Shown here piece by piece: positions 18,120-26,539 of a stretch of DNA of 64,000 nucleotides. This DNA is from Aurantimonas sp. HBX-1 (GTDB taxonomy: Bacteria > Pseudomonadota > Alphaproteobacteria > Rhizobiales > Rhizobiaceae). Position numbers and translations under genes: made by a program. Position 1 is the first letter of the stretch. Every line of letters begins with the position of its first letter. The notes below the pieces were generated by a model. It worked only from the letters and a program-made list of their open reading frames with translations, did no database searches and was not told where the DNA came from. The DNA is taken from positions 310,001 to 374,000 of the forward strand of contig NZ_CP090066.1 in NCBI RefSeq assembly GCF_021391535.1. Reading direction: 5' to 3'.

Positions 18120-19154
18120 ATGCACCATTCTCTTCGCCGCTCGCGTCTCCTGGCCGCCCCGCTCGTCGCGGCCGGCCTCGCCACCTTCGTGCTCCCCGGC
18201 ACCGCGTCGGCGCAGGCGGAAAAGCCGGTGCTCACCGTCTACACCTATGAGAGCTTCACGCCCGAATGGGGCCCCGGCCCGAAGATCGAGACGGCGTTCG
18301 AGGCGGTCTGCGGCTGCGACCTGCAGTTCGTCGGGCTCGACGACGGGGTGGCGATCCTCAACCGGCTGAAGCTCGAGGGCGCGTCGAGCGACGCCGACAT
18401 CGCGCTCGGCCTCACCTCGGACCTGATCCCGGAGGCCAAGGCGACCGGCCTGTTCGCCGAGAGCGGCGTCGACCTGTCGGCGCTGTCGGTGCCGACGGGC
18501 TTTGCCGATCCGGTCTTCGTGCCCTTCGACTATTCCTATCTCGCCTTCGTCTACGACACCGAGACGATCACCGATCCGCCCGCCAGCCTCGACGAACTGG
18601 TCAATGGCGACCCGGAGCAGAAGATCGTCATCGAGGACGCCCGCACCTCGACGCCGGGGCTCGGCCTGCTGCTGTGGATGAAATCGGTCTATGGCGACGC
18701 GGCGAAGGAGAAATGGGCGCTGCTGTCGAAGCGCATCCTCACGGTGACGCCCGGCTGGAGCGAGGCCTATGGCCTGTTCACCAATGGCGAGGTGCCGATC
18801 GTCCTCAGCTACACGACCTCGCCCGCCTATCACATGATCGAGGAGGGCACGGAGCGCTACCAGGCCGCCGCCTTCTCGGACGGGCACTACCTGCAGATCG
18901 AGGTGGCGGCGATGCTCGCCAATGCCGACCAGCCGGAGCTGGCGCGACGCTTCCTCGCCTTCATGCTGACGCCGGCGTTCCAGTCGATCATCCCGACCAC
19001 CAACTGGTCGCTGCCGGTGATCGACGGGATCGATCTGCCGACGGAATTCGGCCGGCTCGTCGAGGTGACGACACCGGTCTTCGTCGATCCGGAGACGGTG
19101 GCGGCCAACCGGCGCGCCTGGACGCAGGAATGGCTGGAAGCGCTCGGCCGCTGA
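18120..19154 (+). CDS. thiB: Thiamine ABC transporter, periplasmic substrate-binding protein
   Basis: ThiB captures thiamine (and its phosphates) in the periplasm and delivers it to ThiP. An N-terminal Sec signal peptide is visible (basic LRRSRLL, hydrophobic core, cleavage near ASAQA at about residue 31). The mature protein begins with the family's VLTVYTYESFTPEWGPG segment and has conserved GLDDGVAILNRLKLEG and WSEAYGLFTNGEVPIVLSYTTSPAYH regions. Length of 344 residues is typical. GGAGG lies six bases before the ATG. The upstream TPP riboswitch confirms the substrate. First gene of thiBPQ. Confidence 0.95.
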   Translation: MHHSLRRSRLLAAPLVAAGLATFVLPGTASAQAEKPVLTVYTYESFTPEWGPGPKIETAFEAVCGCDLQFVGLDDGVAILNRLKLEGASSDADIALGLTSDLIPEAKATGLFAESGVDLSALSVPTGFADPVFVPFDYSYLAFVYDTETITDPPASLDELVNGDPEQKIVIEDARTSTPGLGLLLWMKSVYGDAAKEKWALLSKRILTVTPGWSEAYGLFTNGEVPIVLSYTTSPAYHMIEEGTERYQAAAFSDGHYLQIEVAAMLANADQPELARRFLAFMLTPAFQSIIPTTNWSLPVIDGIDLPTEFGRLVEVTTPVFVDPETVAANRRAWTQEWLEALGR

Positions 19155-19191
19155 GGCCGCCCGCCGTGGCCGGGGCCGCCGGGGACGCCGC

Positions 19192-20802
19192 GTGACCGGC
19201 GCCGCCGACCGCCGGCTGCGGGCAGGGCTCGGCCTCGCCGCCGCCGGGCTGCTCGCCGCCTATCTCGGCGGCGGCTTCGTGGTGCTGTTCCTCGCCACCG
19301 ATGCCGCGCCCGGCCTCGGCGCGCTGGTCGGCGATTCCTATCTGCGCGGCGTGGTGCTGTTCACGCTGGAACAGGCGCTGCTGTCGACGCTGCTGGCGGT
19401 CGCCGGCGCCGTGCCGCTGGCGGTGGCGCTGCACCGGGCGCGGTTTCCGGGCCGGGCCCTGGTGCTGCGGCTGTTCCTGCTGCCGCAGGCGCTGCCGGTG
19501 CTGGTCGGGGCGCTGGCGATCATCACCATCTGGGGGCGCAACGGCGTCCTCTCCGGCGGGCTCGCCGCGCTCGGCCTGCCGCGGCTCGATCTCTACGGCC
19601 TGCCGGGAATCCTCCTCGCGCATGTCTTCTTCAACCTGCCGCTCGCCGCCCGGCTGATGGTCGCGGCGCTCGACCGGGTGCCGGCGGAAAGCTGGAAGCT
19701 TGCCGGACAGTTGGGGCTGACGCCGCTCGCCACCTTCCGGCTGATCGAGTGGCCGGCGATCCGCGGCATGCTGCCGGCCGCCGCGAGCCTTGTCGTGATG
19801 CTCTGCGTCACCAGCTTCACCCTCGTCCTGGTGCTCGGCGGCGGGCCCGGCGCGACGACGCTGGAGGTCGCGATCTACCAGGCGCTGCGCTATGATTTCG
19901 ACCCAGGCCGCGCCATCGCCCTGTCGCTGCTGCAGATCGGCCTGACCGCGGCGATCCTGGCGCTGGCGACCCGGCTCGGCGGCGACGCCGTCGCCGGCTT
20001 CGGCCTCGGCGGACGGGCGCTTCGCCATGACCGCGGCAGCCTCGCCGCGACGCTCGGCCTCTCCGCCGTCCTCGTCCTCGGCATCGCCTTCGTGCTGTCG
20101 CCCTTCGCCGCCGTCCTGGTGCGCGGGCTCGCCGCCGATCTCGGCGCGCTGCTGGCCGACGCGGCGGTCCGGCGGGCCGCCGTCACCAGCCTGGTCGTCG
20201 CCTTCGCCGCCGCCAGCCTCGCGCTGGTCCTCTCCGGCCTGGTCGTGCTGGCGATCGAGGCGCTCGCCGGCAAGCGCCCGCGCGCGGCGCGGCGGCTGGA
20301 ACTCGCCGCCAGCCTCGTCCTCGTCATTCCGCCGGTCGTCGTCGGGGCCGGCTGGTTCCTGGCGCTCCGCCAGGTGACGGACGTCTTCGCCGCCGCGCCC
20401 TATATTGTCGTCGCCACCAACGCGGGGATGGCGGTGCCGTTCGCGGTACGCATCCTCGCCCCAGCGCTGGCTTCCGCAAACGCCGAGAGCGGGCGCCTCG
20501 CCGACAGTCTCGGGCTTGCCGGCCTCGCGCGGCTTCGCTACGTCGACGGACCGGCGATGCGGGCGCCGCTCGGCCTCGCCTTCGCCTTCGCCCTGGCGAT
20601 CTCGCTGGGCGACCTCGGCGCCGTCGCGCTGTTCGGCAACCAGGATTTCGTCACCCTGCCGTATCTCCTCCTGCAGCGAATGGGCAGCTACCGCACCGAC
20701 GACGCCGCGGGCCTCGCGCTCATCCTCGGCGTCCTCTGCCTCGGCCTGATGCTCGTCGCCGAGCGCGGCCTCGCCGGCGCGCCGCGGCCGTCGCCCCGAT
20801 GA
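19192..20802 (+). CDS. thiP: Thiamine ABC transporter permease
   Basis: ThiP is the inner-membrane channel of the thiamine importer. The 536 residues contain two tandem binding-protein-dependent permease halves with about twelve hydrophobic segments. Each half has an EAA-type loop that docks ThiQ, for example ESWKLAGQLGL in the first half and ESGRLADSLGL in the second. Start is GTG at 19192, 37 bases after thiB. The stop overlaps the thiQ start by ATGA. Regulated with thiB by the riboswitch. Confidence 0.94.
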   Translation: MTGAADRRLRAGLGLAAAGLLAAYLGGGFVVLFLATDAAPGLGALVGDSYLRGVVLFTLEQALLSTLLAVAGAVPLAVALHRARFPGRALVLRLFLLPQALPVLVGALAIITIWGRNGVLSGGLAALGLPRLDLYGLPGILLAHVFFNLPLAARLMVAALDRVPAESWKLAGQLGLTPLATFRLIEWPAIRGMLPAAASLVVMLCVTSFTLVLVLGGGPGATTLEVAIYQALRYDFDPGRAIALSLLQIGLTAAILALATRLGGDAVAGFGLGGRALRHDRGSLAATLGLSAVLVLGIAFVLSPFAAVLVRGLAADLGALLADAAVRRAAVTSLVVAFAAASLALVLSGLVVLAIEALAGKRPRAARRLELAASLVLVIPPVVVGAGWFLALRQVTDVFAAAPYIVVATNAGMAVPFAVRILAPALASANAESGRLADSLGLAGLARLRYVDGPAMRAPLGLAFAFALAISLGDLGAVALFGNQDFVTLPYLLLQRMGSYRTDDAAGLALILGVLCLGLMLVAERGLAGAPRPSPR

Positions 20803-21536
20803 GCGCGCCTCCGGCCCTCGCCCTCCAGGGCATCCGCTTCGCCTACGAGGCGATGGCCATGCGGTTCGACCTCGCCGTCGAGGCCGGGGAGTGGCTGGCG
20901 CTGATCGGGCCGAGCGGGGCCGGCAAGTCGACGCTGCTGGACATCGCCGCGGGCTTTGCCGAGCCCGATGCCGGGCGTGTGCTGATGGGAGGTGCCGACG
21001 TCACCGCCCGGCCGCCCTCGGAGCGGCCGCTGAGCATCCTGTTCCAGGACAACAATCTGTTTCCGCATCTCGACGTCTTCCGCAACGTCGCGCTCGGCAT
21101 CGCCCCCGGCCTGCGCGTCTCGCGGGCCGACCGGGTCCGGGTGGCGGCGGCGCTCGACGCGGTCGGCCTCGCCGGCTTCGAGACGCGCCGGCCGGCGGAG
21201 ATGTCCGGCGGCGAACGCCAGCGCGTGGCACTGGCGCGGGCGTTCCTGCGCGACCGGCCGCTGCTGCTGCTCGACGAGCCCTTCGCGGCGCTGGGTCCGG
21301 CCCTGCGCCGCGACATGCTGGATCTGCTACAGCGGTTGCGCGCCGAGCGGCAGGGCGGGCCGACGACGGTCGTGATGGTCACCCACCATCCCGAGGACGC
21401 CGTCGGCCACGCCGATCGGGTGGCGTTCATGGAAGCCGGGGAGATCATCGCGGTGGGGCCGACCCGGGCCGTCCTGACGGGGCAGGGCGACCCGCGCGTC
21501 GCCGCCTATCTCGGCACCGCAAAACCCGTCCCGTGA
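20799..21536 (+). CDS. thiQ: Thiamine ABC transporter ATP-binding protein
   Basis: ThiQ energises the ThiBP importer. ABC motifs in order: Walker A GPSGAGKST (37-45), Q-loop FQDNN (82-86), signature MSGGERQR (135-142), Walker B LLLLDEP (155-161) and the switch histidine in VTHH. Length 245 residues is normal for ThiQ. It is the last gene of the operon; a strong hairpin follows at 21665-21691. Confidence 0.95.
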   Translation: MSAPPALALQGIRFAYEAMAMRFDLAVEAGEWLALIGPSGAGKSTLLDIAAGFAEPDAGRVLMGGADVTARPPSERPLSILFQDNNLFPHLDVFRNVALGIAPGLRVSRADRVRVAAALDAVGLAGFETRRPAEMSGGERQRVALARAFLRDRPLLLLDEPFAALGPALRRDMLDLLQRLRAERQGGPTTVVMVTHHPEDAVGHADRVAFMEAGEIIAVGPTRAVLTGQGDPRVAAYLGTAKPVP

Positions 21537-21664
21537 CGCAATTCCGGCGAAATTCCCTGTCATCCCAAAGCGATCCACGAGGGGCTTCGTCGAATCATTT
21601 TACGGTGCGTGTTGCGGATCGTCCCTACCGCACTGCGAAGCGATTCGGATAAGGCTGATAACCG

Positions 21665-21691
21665 GGCCGCGGAAGATGATCTTCCGCGGCC
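21665..21691. terminator. Strong hairpin after thiQ, possible terminator
   Basis: A perfect 12-bp inverted repeat, GGCCGCGGAAGA then TGA then its complement, lies 130 bases after thiQ and 28 bases before the next gene. There is no following T-tract, so it may act as a Rho-dependent or mRNA-stabilising structure rather than a classical terminator. Confidence 0.5.
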
Positions 21692-21718
21692 ATTCGGCGG
21701 GGGCGGCGTATCGCAGCG

Positions 21719-23251
21719 ATGGAAATGACGTCCAAGGCCCGCGCCGTGACACGATGGGCGCGCGCGGCACTCGCCAGCACGGCTCTGCTCACGCTTCTGA
21801 CCGCCGGTGCCTGCACGACGCTCGAAGACGGGCTCGATCTGGCGAGCCCGGTCGACGGCACCGTGCGCTCGGGCTATGTCGCGACGCGCCAGCCGATCAC
21901 CTTCGAGAACGTCCAGGCCTCCGATCCGCAGTCGTCGATCGGCCGCTCGCAGCATCCGAAGATCCTCGCCGCCTATGGCGGTGCCTATTCCGACCCGAAG
22001 CTGGAACGGATGCTGGCGACGATCATCGGCCGACTGCAGGCCGAGACCGCCGATCCCAATCGCGCCTACCGGATCACCATCCTCAACTCGCCGAACATCA
22101 ACGCCTTCGCGCTGCCGGGCGGCTATGTCTACGTCACCCGCGGCCTGCTGGCGCTCGCCAACGATTCCGCCGAGGTCGCCGCGGTGATCGGCCACGAGAT
22201 GGGCCATGTGACGGCCAATCACGGCATCGAGCGCCAGCAGCGCGAGCAGGCGGCCGAGATCGCCAGCCGCGTCGTCAGCGAAGTGCTGGCCAGCGAACCG
22301 GCCGGCCAGATCGCCCTGGCGCGCGGCCGGCTGAGTCTGGCGCAGTTCTCCCGCCAGCAGGAACTCCAGGCAGACGTTATCGGGATCAAGCACATCGCGC
22401 GTGCCGGCTACGACCCGTTCGCCGCGGCCCGGTTCCTGAAGGCGATGGATTCCTTCTCGCAGTTCCGCAACGCCTTCCAGGCGGGCAGCGCCGATCTCGA
22501 CTTCCTTGCCTCCCACCCCTCGGCGCCGCAGCGCATCCAACTGGCCGAGCGCCACGCGCGCGAGGCCGAGGTCGCGGAAGGCGAGGGGGCGACCGAGCGC
22601 GACCGCTATCTCAACGGCATCGACGGCATGCTGTTCGGCGACTCCGCCGCCGAAGGCTACGTGCGCGAGAACCGGTTCTACCACCCCGGGCTCAGCATCA
22701 CCTTCGCCGCGCCGGAAGGCTTCGTCATCGACAATACCGCCGAGGCGGTGCTGGCCACCGGACCCAACGACATGGCGCTGCGCTTCGACGGCGTTGCGCT
22801 GCCGACGACGACCAGCCTCGTCGACTACGTCAAGAGCGGCTGGATCGGCGGGCTCGATCCCGCCAGCATCCGCCAGCGCCGCATCGGCACGCTGGACGCC
22901 GTCTCGGCCCGGGCGAAGGGCGGCGAATACGCCTTCGACGTCACGGTGGTGCGGGTCGGCGGGCAGGTCTACCGGTTCCTCACCGCCGTGCCGGCGCGGG
23001 AAGCCGGGTCGGTCGGCGCCATCGCCGAACGGGTCGCCAATTCCTTCCGGGTGCTGAGCCCGGCCGAGAAGGCGTCGCTGAAGCCGCTGCGCGTGCGGAT
23101 CGTCACCGCCGGCGCGGGCGACACCGCCACCTCGATGGCAAGCCGCATGGTTGGCGTCGATCGCAAGACCGACATGTTCCGCCTGCTCAACGACCTCGGC
23201 GGCAGCGACACGGTCCGCCCCGGCGCGCGCTATAAGATCGTCGCGGAGTAG
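21719..23251 (+). CDS. M48-family metalloprotease lipoprotein (BepA-like) with LysM-like C-terminus
   Basis: Predicted periplasmic zinc metalloprotease, probably in outer-membrane quality control like BepA/LoiP. The N-terminus has a basic and hydrophobic signal ending in a lipobox (LTAGAC), so it should be lipid-anchored. The M48 active site HEMGH lies near residue 159, preceded by NINAFALPGGYVYVTRGLL; the third ligand probably lies in the RQQELQADVIG segment. The last 50 residues (GDTATSMASRM … VRPGARYKIV) resemble a LysM motif. The ATG at 21725 is an equally possible start. It is convergent with rpoH, with a shared hairpin between them. Confidence 0.88.
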   Translation: MEMTSKARAVTRWARAALASTALLTLLTAGACTTLEDGLDLASPVDGTVRSGYVATRQPITFENVQASDPQSSIGRSQHPKILAAYGGAYSDPKLERMLATIIGRLQAETADPNRAYRITILNSPNINAFALPGGYVYVTRGLLALANDSAEVAAVIGHEMGHVTANHGIERQQREQAAEIASRVVSEVLASEPAGQIALARGRLSLAQFSRQQELQADVIGIKHIARAGYDPFAAARFLKAMDSFSQFRNAFQAGSADLDFLASHPSAPQRIQLAERHAREAEVAEGEGATERDRYLNGIDGMLFGDSAAEGYVRENRFYHPGLSITFAAPEGFVIDNTAEAVLATGPNDMALRFDGVALPTTTSLVDYVKSGWIGGLDPASIRQRRIGTLDAVSARAKGGEYAFDVTVVRVGGQVYRFLTAVPAREAGSVGAIAERVANSFRVLSPAEKASLKPLRVRIVTAGAGDTATSMASRMVGVDRKTDMFRLLNDLGGSDTVRPGARYKIVAE

Positions 23252-23310
23252 CACCGAGGCTATCCCGCCGCGTCGCAGGCGGGTTCGGCTATCCAGATAA
23301 TTCCAGGCAA

Positions 23311-23339
23311 ACGACAGGCCGCACGCGGCGGCCTGTCGT
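23311..23339. terminator. Bidirectional terminator hairpin between M48 protease and rpoH
   Basis: A 12-bp perfect stem (ACGACAGGCCGC with loop ACGCG) lies between two convergent genes. The flanks are AA on the left and TTG on the right, so a short U-run exists on both strands. Position and symmetry support a shared terminator. Confidence 0.7.
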
Positions 23340-23360
23340 TGTTCGGTCTGGGCTTGGAGA

Positions 23361-24227
23361 TCAGCTGACGTAGGCAGCCTGGTCGGCGTTGGTCTCGAGC
23401 AGGGCGGCCTTCAGCTTTTCCAGCGCCCGCGTCTCGATCTGCCGGACGCGTTCCTTGGAAATGCCGAGCTTGGTGCCCAGCGCCTCGAGCGTCGCGCCGT
23501 CATCCTGCAGCCGGCGCTCGCGGATGATCTTCAGCTCGCGCTCGGAGAGGACGTCGAGGGCGCTGGTCAGCCAGGTAACGCGGCGCTCGTCGTCGATCGA
23601 GGTGGAGACCATCTCGTCGGGCAGCGGATCCTTGGCGACCAGGAAGTCCTGACGGTCGGCGCTGCCGGATTCGTCGTCGATGAGCGGGGCGTTGAGCGAG
23701 GAGTCGGGGCCGGAAAGCCGGGAGTCCATCAGCGCGACGTCACCCTCGGAAACCTTGAGGGCAGTCGCGATCTCGCGGTACATCGCCGTGCCGGAAAGGC
23801 TGTCGGCGCCCTGGCTGAGCCGGGCCCGCAGGCGGCGTAGATTGAAGAACAGCGCCTTCTGCGCCGAGGACGTGCCGCCGCGCACGATCGACCAGTTGCG
23901 AAGGATGTAGTCCTGGATCGAGGCGCGGATCCACCACGTCGCATAGGTAGAGAAGCGGACTTCGCGTTCCGGCTCGAAGCGGGCCGCGGCCTCCAGCAGG
24001 CCGACGTGACCTTCCTGGATCAGGTCGTTCATCGCGAGGCCGAAATGGCGGAACTTCGAAGCCATGGAAATGACGAGGCGCATGTGCGCCTGGGTAATCT
24101 TGTGAAGCGCTTCTTGGTCGCGGTTTTCTTTCCAGCGAACGGCGAGCTCGTATTCCTCCTCACGCTGGAGATAGGGAGCTGCCATGGCCGCGCGGATCAT
24201 GGTGCGGCGAGCGGACTGGGACTTCAT
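23361..24227 (-). CDS. rpoH: RNA polymerase sigma factor RpoH (sigma-32 type)
   Basis: Heat-shock/stress sigma factor directing RNA polymerase to chaperone and stress promoters. The protein (288 residues) shows region 2 (DLIQEGHVGLLEAAARF, FSTYATWWIRASIQDYILRN), the RpoH box QKALFFNLRRLR that separates RpoH from RpoD, and a region 4 HTH near the C-terminus (GTKLGISKERVRQIE). Alphaproteobacteria often carry two or more rpoH copies; the SIVRGGTSSAQKALFF segment resembles the RpoH2 group, so this may be a secondary copy. GGAGGG lies just upstream of the ATG. Confidence 0.93.
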   Translation of the reverse strand: MKSQSARRTMIRAAMAAPYLQREEEYELAVRWKENRDQEALHKITQAHMRLVISMASKFRHFGLAMNDLIQEGHVGLLEAAARFEPEREVRFSTYATWWIRASIQDYILRNWSIVRGGTSSAQKALFFNLRRLRARLSQGADSLSGTAMYREIATALKVSEGDVALMDSRLSGPDSSLNAPLIDDESGSADRQDFLVAKDPLPDEMVSTSIDDERRVTWLTSALDVLSERELKIIRERRLQDDGATLEALGTKLGISKERVRQIETRALEKLKAALLETNADQAAYVS

Positions 24228-24459
24228 AGACTACCCTCCGGTCTAACGTCTCAGGCTAAACGGCCTATCGTGCGAAGCCGCATGGCCGCGCACCCGGTAG
24301 AGGGGTAATGCGGCGCGCACGCTAACGTTCCCGGAAGGGAAAACTTTTTGGCGGAAGGTAGGGGAGCGACCCGGAATGGCAAGTGTGCGTCTGTACAGGA
24401 CTGCCGGGATGCGCGGATCGTAGCACCGCCCCCGCCAAACCGGAAGACACCCGTAACGA
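24228..24459 (-). promoter_or_regulatory. rpoH upstream region
   Basis: Non-coding region before rpoH. On the minus strand a GGAAC box (near 24328) is followed 16 bases later by CATT, close to but not matching the EcfG general-stress promoter pattern (GGAAC-N16/17-CGTT). An ACTTGCC box further upstream could be part of an RpoH-type promoter. Both are weak guesses. Confidence 0.25.
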
Positions 24460-24496
24460 GAAAGACCGGCGGACCCTTTCGGATCGCCGGTCTTTC
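24460..24496 (-). terminator. Terminator after carD
   Basis: A perfect 11-bp inverted repeat (GAAAGACCGGC / GCCGGTCTTTC) with a 15-base loop lies 51 bases after the carD stop. In the carD direction the descending arm ends in TCTTTC followed by TCGTT, a usable U-rich tail. Confidence 0.7.
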
Positions 24497-24547
24497 TGGA
24501 GGGTCGCCGCCGCGGTCCGCGGCGCGCGTTGGCAAGCAGCGCTGGCG

Positions 24548-25195
24548 TCAGGCCGCCTTTTCCTGCTCCGCCTCGGTCGTGTCGGTCGTGTCGGTCGTGT
24601 CGGCCGTCTCGGCCTCGCCCGGCTCTTCCGTCTCGGCGGCGGCTTCGGCCTCGCCCTCGGCGGTCTTCGGCGTCCGCTTCGGGCCCTTGTTGAGGTTGAC
24701 CTCGATCAGCTGCACCGCTTCGGTCTCGGACACTTCGTTGACCGCGGCGAGCTCGCGCGCCATCCGCCCGAGCGCGGCTTCGTAGAGCTGGCGCTCGGAG
24801 TAGGACTGCTCCGGCTGGCTCTCGGCCCGGTAGAGGTCGCGGACCACCTCGGCGATCTGGATCAGGTCGCCGGAATTGATCTTGGCGTCGTATTCCTGGG
24901 CCCGGCGGCTCCACATCGTCTTCTTGACGCGGGCGCGGCCCTGCACGACCTTCAGGGCGCGCTCGACGAAGTCGGTCTCAGAGAGCTTGCGCATGCCAAC
25001 AGCCTCGGCCTTGGCGACCGGCACCTTCAGGCGCATCTTGTCCTTCTCGAAGTCGATGACGAACAGCTCGAGCGTCATGCCCGCCACTTCCTGGTCCTCG
25101 ATCGCGACGATCTGGCCAACGCCGTGAGCGGGATAGACGATGCTCTCGCCAGTCCGGAAACCGTGACGGTTGGATGCCTTCTTCTGACTGCTCAT
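24548..25195 (-). CDS. carD: CarD-family transcription regulator
   Basis: CarD/CdnL-like protein that binds the RNA polymerase beta subunit and stabilises open complexes at rRNA and stress promoters. The N-terminal Tudor-like domain is clear (GESIVYPAHGVGQIVAIE, then LELFVIDFEKDKMRLKVPV). The helical domain follows (MWSRRAQEYDAKINSGD; YSERQLYEAAL). The final 45 residues are acidic and repetitive (TDTTDTTDTTEAE), produced by a 9-base tandem repeat at about 24575-24605 that could vary in copy number. Predicted promoter at 25465-25493 leaves a long 5' leader. Confidence 0.93.
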   Translation of the reverse strand: MSSQKKASNRHGFRTGESIVYPAHGVGQIVAIEDQEVAGMTLELFVIDFEKDKMRLKVPVAKAEAVGMRKLSETDFVERALKVVQGRARVKKTMWSRRAQEYDAKINSGDLIQIAEVVRDLYRAESQPEQSYSERQLYEAALGRMARELAAVNEVSETEAVQLIEVNLNKGPKRTPKTAEGEAEAAAETEEPGEAETADTTDTTDTTEAEQEKAA

Positions 25196-25464
25196 ACGCT
25201 TTTTCTAACTCCCTGTTGTGCCCGGCCGCGACAGCCGCTAGACACGGGTGGACGACGCGGGGTCGCCGATTTGAAGGGGCCCGCCGTGAGGCGCGCTGCA
25301 GTCGGTGGTCGGATCCGCGTGGACGTCTACCATCGACCCGCCGGGAGCGTTCGGTCCTTTGACGGACCGTTCTGTCGCCGAGGGTGAGGGAGCGTCCTTT
25401 CGGAAATAACCGCGAGCGCCATCCTGACGTGGCAAACAGACCACAGCGCCCGACTGTCCGATGG
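25196..25464 (-). promoter_or_regulatory. Long 5' leader of carD
   Basis: The stretch between the predicted carD promoter and its start codon holds no gene. It would be transcribed as a leader of about 260 nt. It contains a short inverted repeat (CGGTCC / GGACCG around TTTGAC, near 25349-25370). A known riboswitch family was not recognised. Confidence 0.4.
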
Positions 25465-25493
25465 ATACTACACCCTCCTGACGAAAAATTCAA
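25465..25493 (-). promoter_or_regulatory. Predicted carD promoter
   Basis: On the minus strand TTGAAT (25488-25493) and TAGTAT (25465-25470) are separated by exactly 17 bases, a good housekeeping-sigma match inside an AT-rich patch. No other gene lies between it and carD. Confidence 0.55.
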
Positions 25494-25634
25494 GTTTTTT
25501 GGGCGTTTCCGCGCTGTCGGTGCACTGCGGCATTGCCTGCGACCTGCCGGCATCGGCGCGGGGCGATTCGCCGGCGCCCGAAGCGGCACGGCGGGGCGCC
25601 GCGCCGGGTCTTCGCGAGCCGCCGGGCTCGGCGG

Positions 25635-26393
25635 TCAGTCCGCCGAGGCCGGTTGCCGGTCCATCGAGACCGGCAAGCGCATGTGCAGATAGTTCAGGTC
25701 GAAGTCGCCGGCGCGCGCCAGCGCCGACCAGTTCTTGATGGTCAGGCGGGAACGCTCCCGGTCCAGCAGACCCTCCTGCTTGAACTCCTGCAGGACGCGG
25801 TTGACGGTGACCACCGTCAGGCCCAGCGCGTCCGCCAGCTCGTGCTGGGTCAGCGGAAGGTGCAGCACGTCGCCCGGCGCCAGCCCGACCGCGCGCAGCC
25901 GCACCGCGAGTTCGCAGAGAAGATGGGCGGTCCGGCTCTTGCCGGTGCGCCGGCCGAGCCCGACGATCCACTCCCGGAACATCGCGCCGTCGATCAGCGT
26001 CTCTAGCCACAGCGCCGCGGCGACGCGCTGGCGCGACATGCAGAGGTCCCAGATCGCGCTGTGCGGAACGAAGCCGATGCGCGACCGCGTGGTCGACGCG
26101 AAGCTGTGGTCCATCCGGTGGATGTGCAGGCTGTGCAGGTCCGGAATGTCGCCCGGGACGTGAAACGCGATGATCTGCCGCTTGCCGTCGCGGATGTCGC
26201 GATACCGGCAGGTGAAGCCCTCCACCAGCACGCAGCACTGGTTCACCTCCTCGCCCTCGCGGACGATGTCGACATCGGCCTCGACGTCCTTCGTCGTCAC
26301 CGGCAGCTTCATGATTGCCGCGCGATCGTCGTCGTCGAGTTCGGCGACCAGATCGAGACGCCGGACCAGCGCCCTGCGAGCATCATCCGTCAC
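25635..26393 (-). CDS. Crp/Fnr-family transcription regulator
   Basis: Cyclic-nucleotide-binding-fold regulator, 252 residues. The N-terminal beta-barrel is visible (EADVDIVREGEEVNQCCVLVEGF, GKRQIIAFHVPGDI), followed by the dimer helix and a winged HTH (LTQHELADALGLTVVTVNRVLQ). It lacks the Fnr N-terminal cysteine cluster, so oxygen sensing by an iron-sulphur cluster is unlikely, and the canonical cAMP-binding residues of Crp are not evident. Its ligand and targets are unknown. This subfamily is abundant in Hyphomicrobiales. It is transcribed alone. Confidence 0.88.
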   Translation of the reverse strand: MTDDARRALVRRLDLVAELDDDDRAAIMKLPVTTKDVEADVDIVREGEEVNQCCVLVEGFTCRYRDIRDGKRQIIAFHVPGDIPDLHSLHIHRMDHSFASTTRSRIGFVPHSAIWDLCMSRQRVAAALWLETLIDGAMFREWIVGLGRRTGKSRTAHLLCELAVRLRAVGLAPGDVLHLPLTQHELADALGLTVVTVNRVLQEFKQEGLLDRERSRLTIKNWSALARAGDFDLNYLHMRLPVSMDRQPASAD

Positions 26394-26539
26394 GATTTCC
26401 CCTTCCGAAGTTCCATGGTTCCGCGCCCCTTCGTGGTTGTAGGCAGAACCTCGCGATCTTTGCCTGCCATTGTCTATAGCCGTCGAAGGATCGCCATGCC
26501 ATGCGGCCGGCGGCCGGCTCGCGAAGGCCGCCGCTTCGC

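Noticed and set aside
21560..23254. A 564-codon minus-strand open frame opposite the M48 protease
   Set aside because: Arg/Gly/Asp-rich shadow without any motif; the plus strand encodes HEMGH and a lipobox.
24312..24335. An EcfG-type promoter (GGAAC-N16-CGTT) before rpoH
   Set aside because: The second box is CATT, not CGTT, so the match is incomplete; kept only as a weak note.
24570..24610. Short tandem repeats considered as a CRISPR array
   Set aside because: Units are nine bases with no spacers and encode the CarD tail. No CRISPR array or cas gene was seen in the window.
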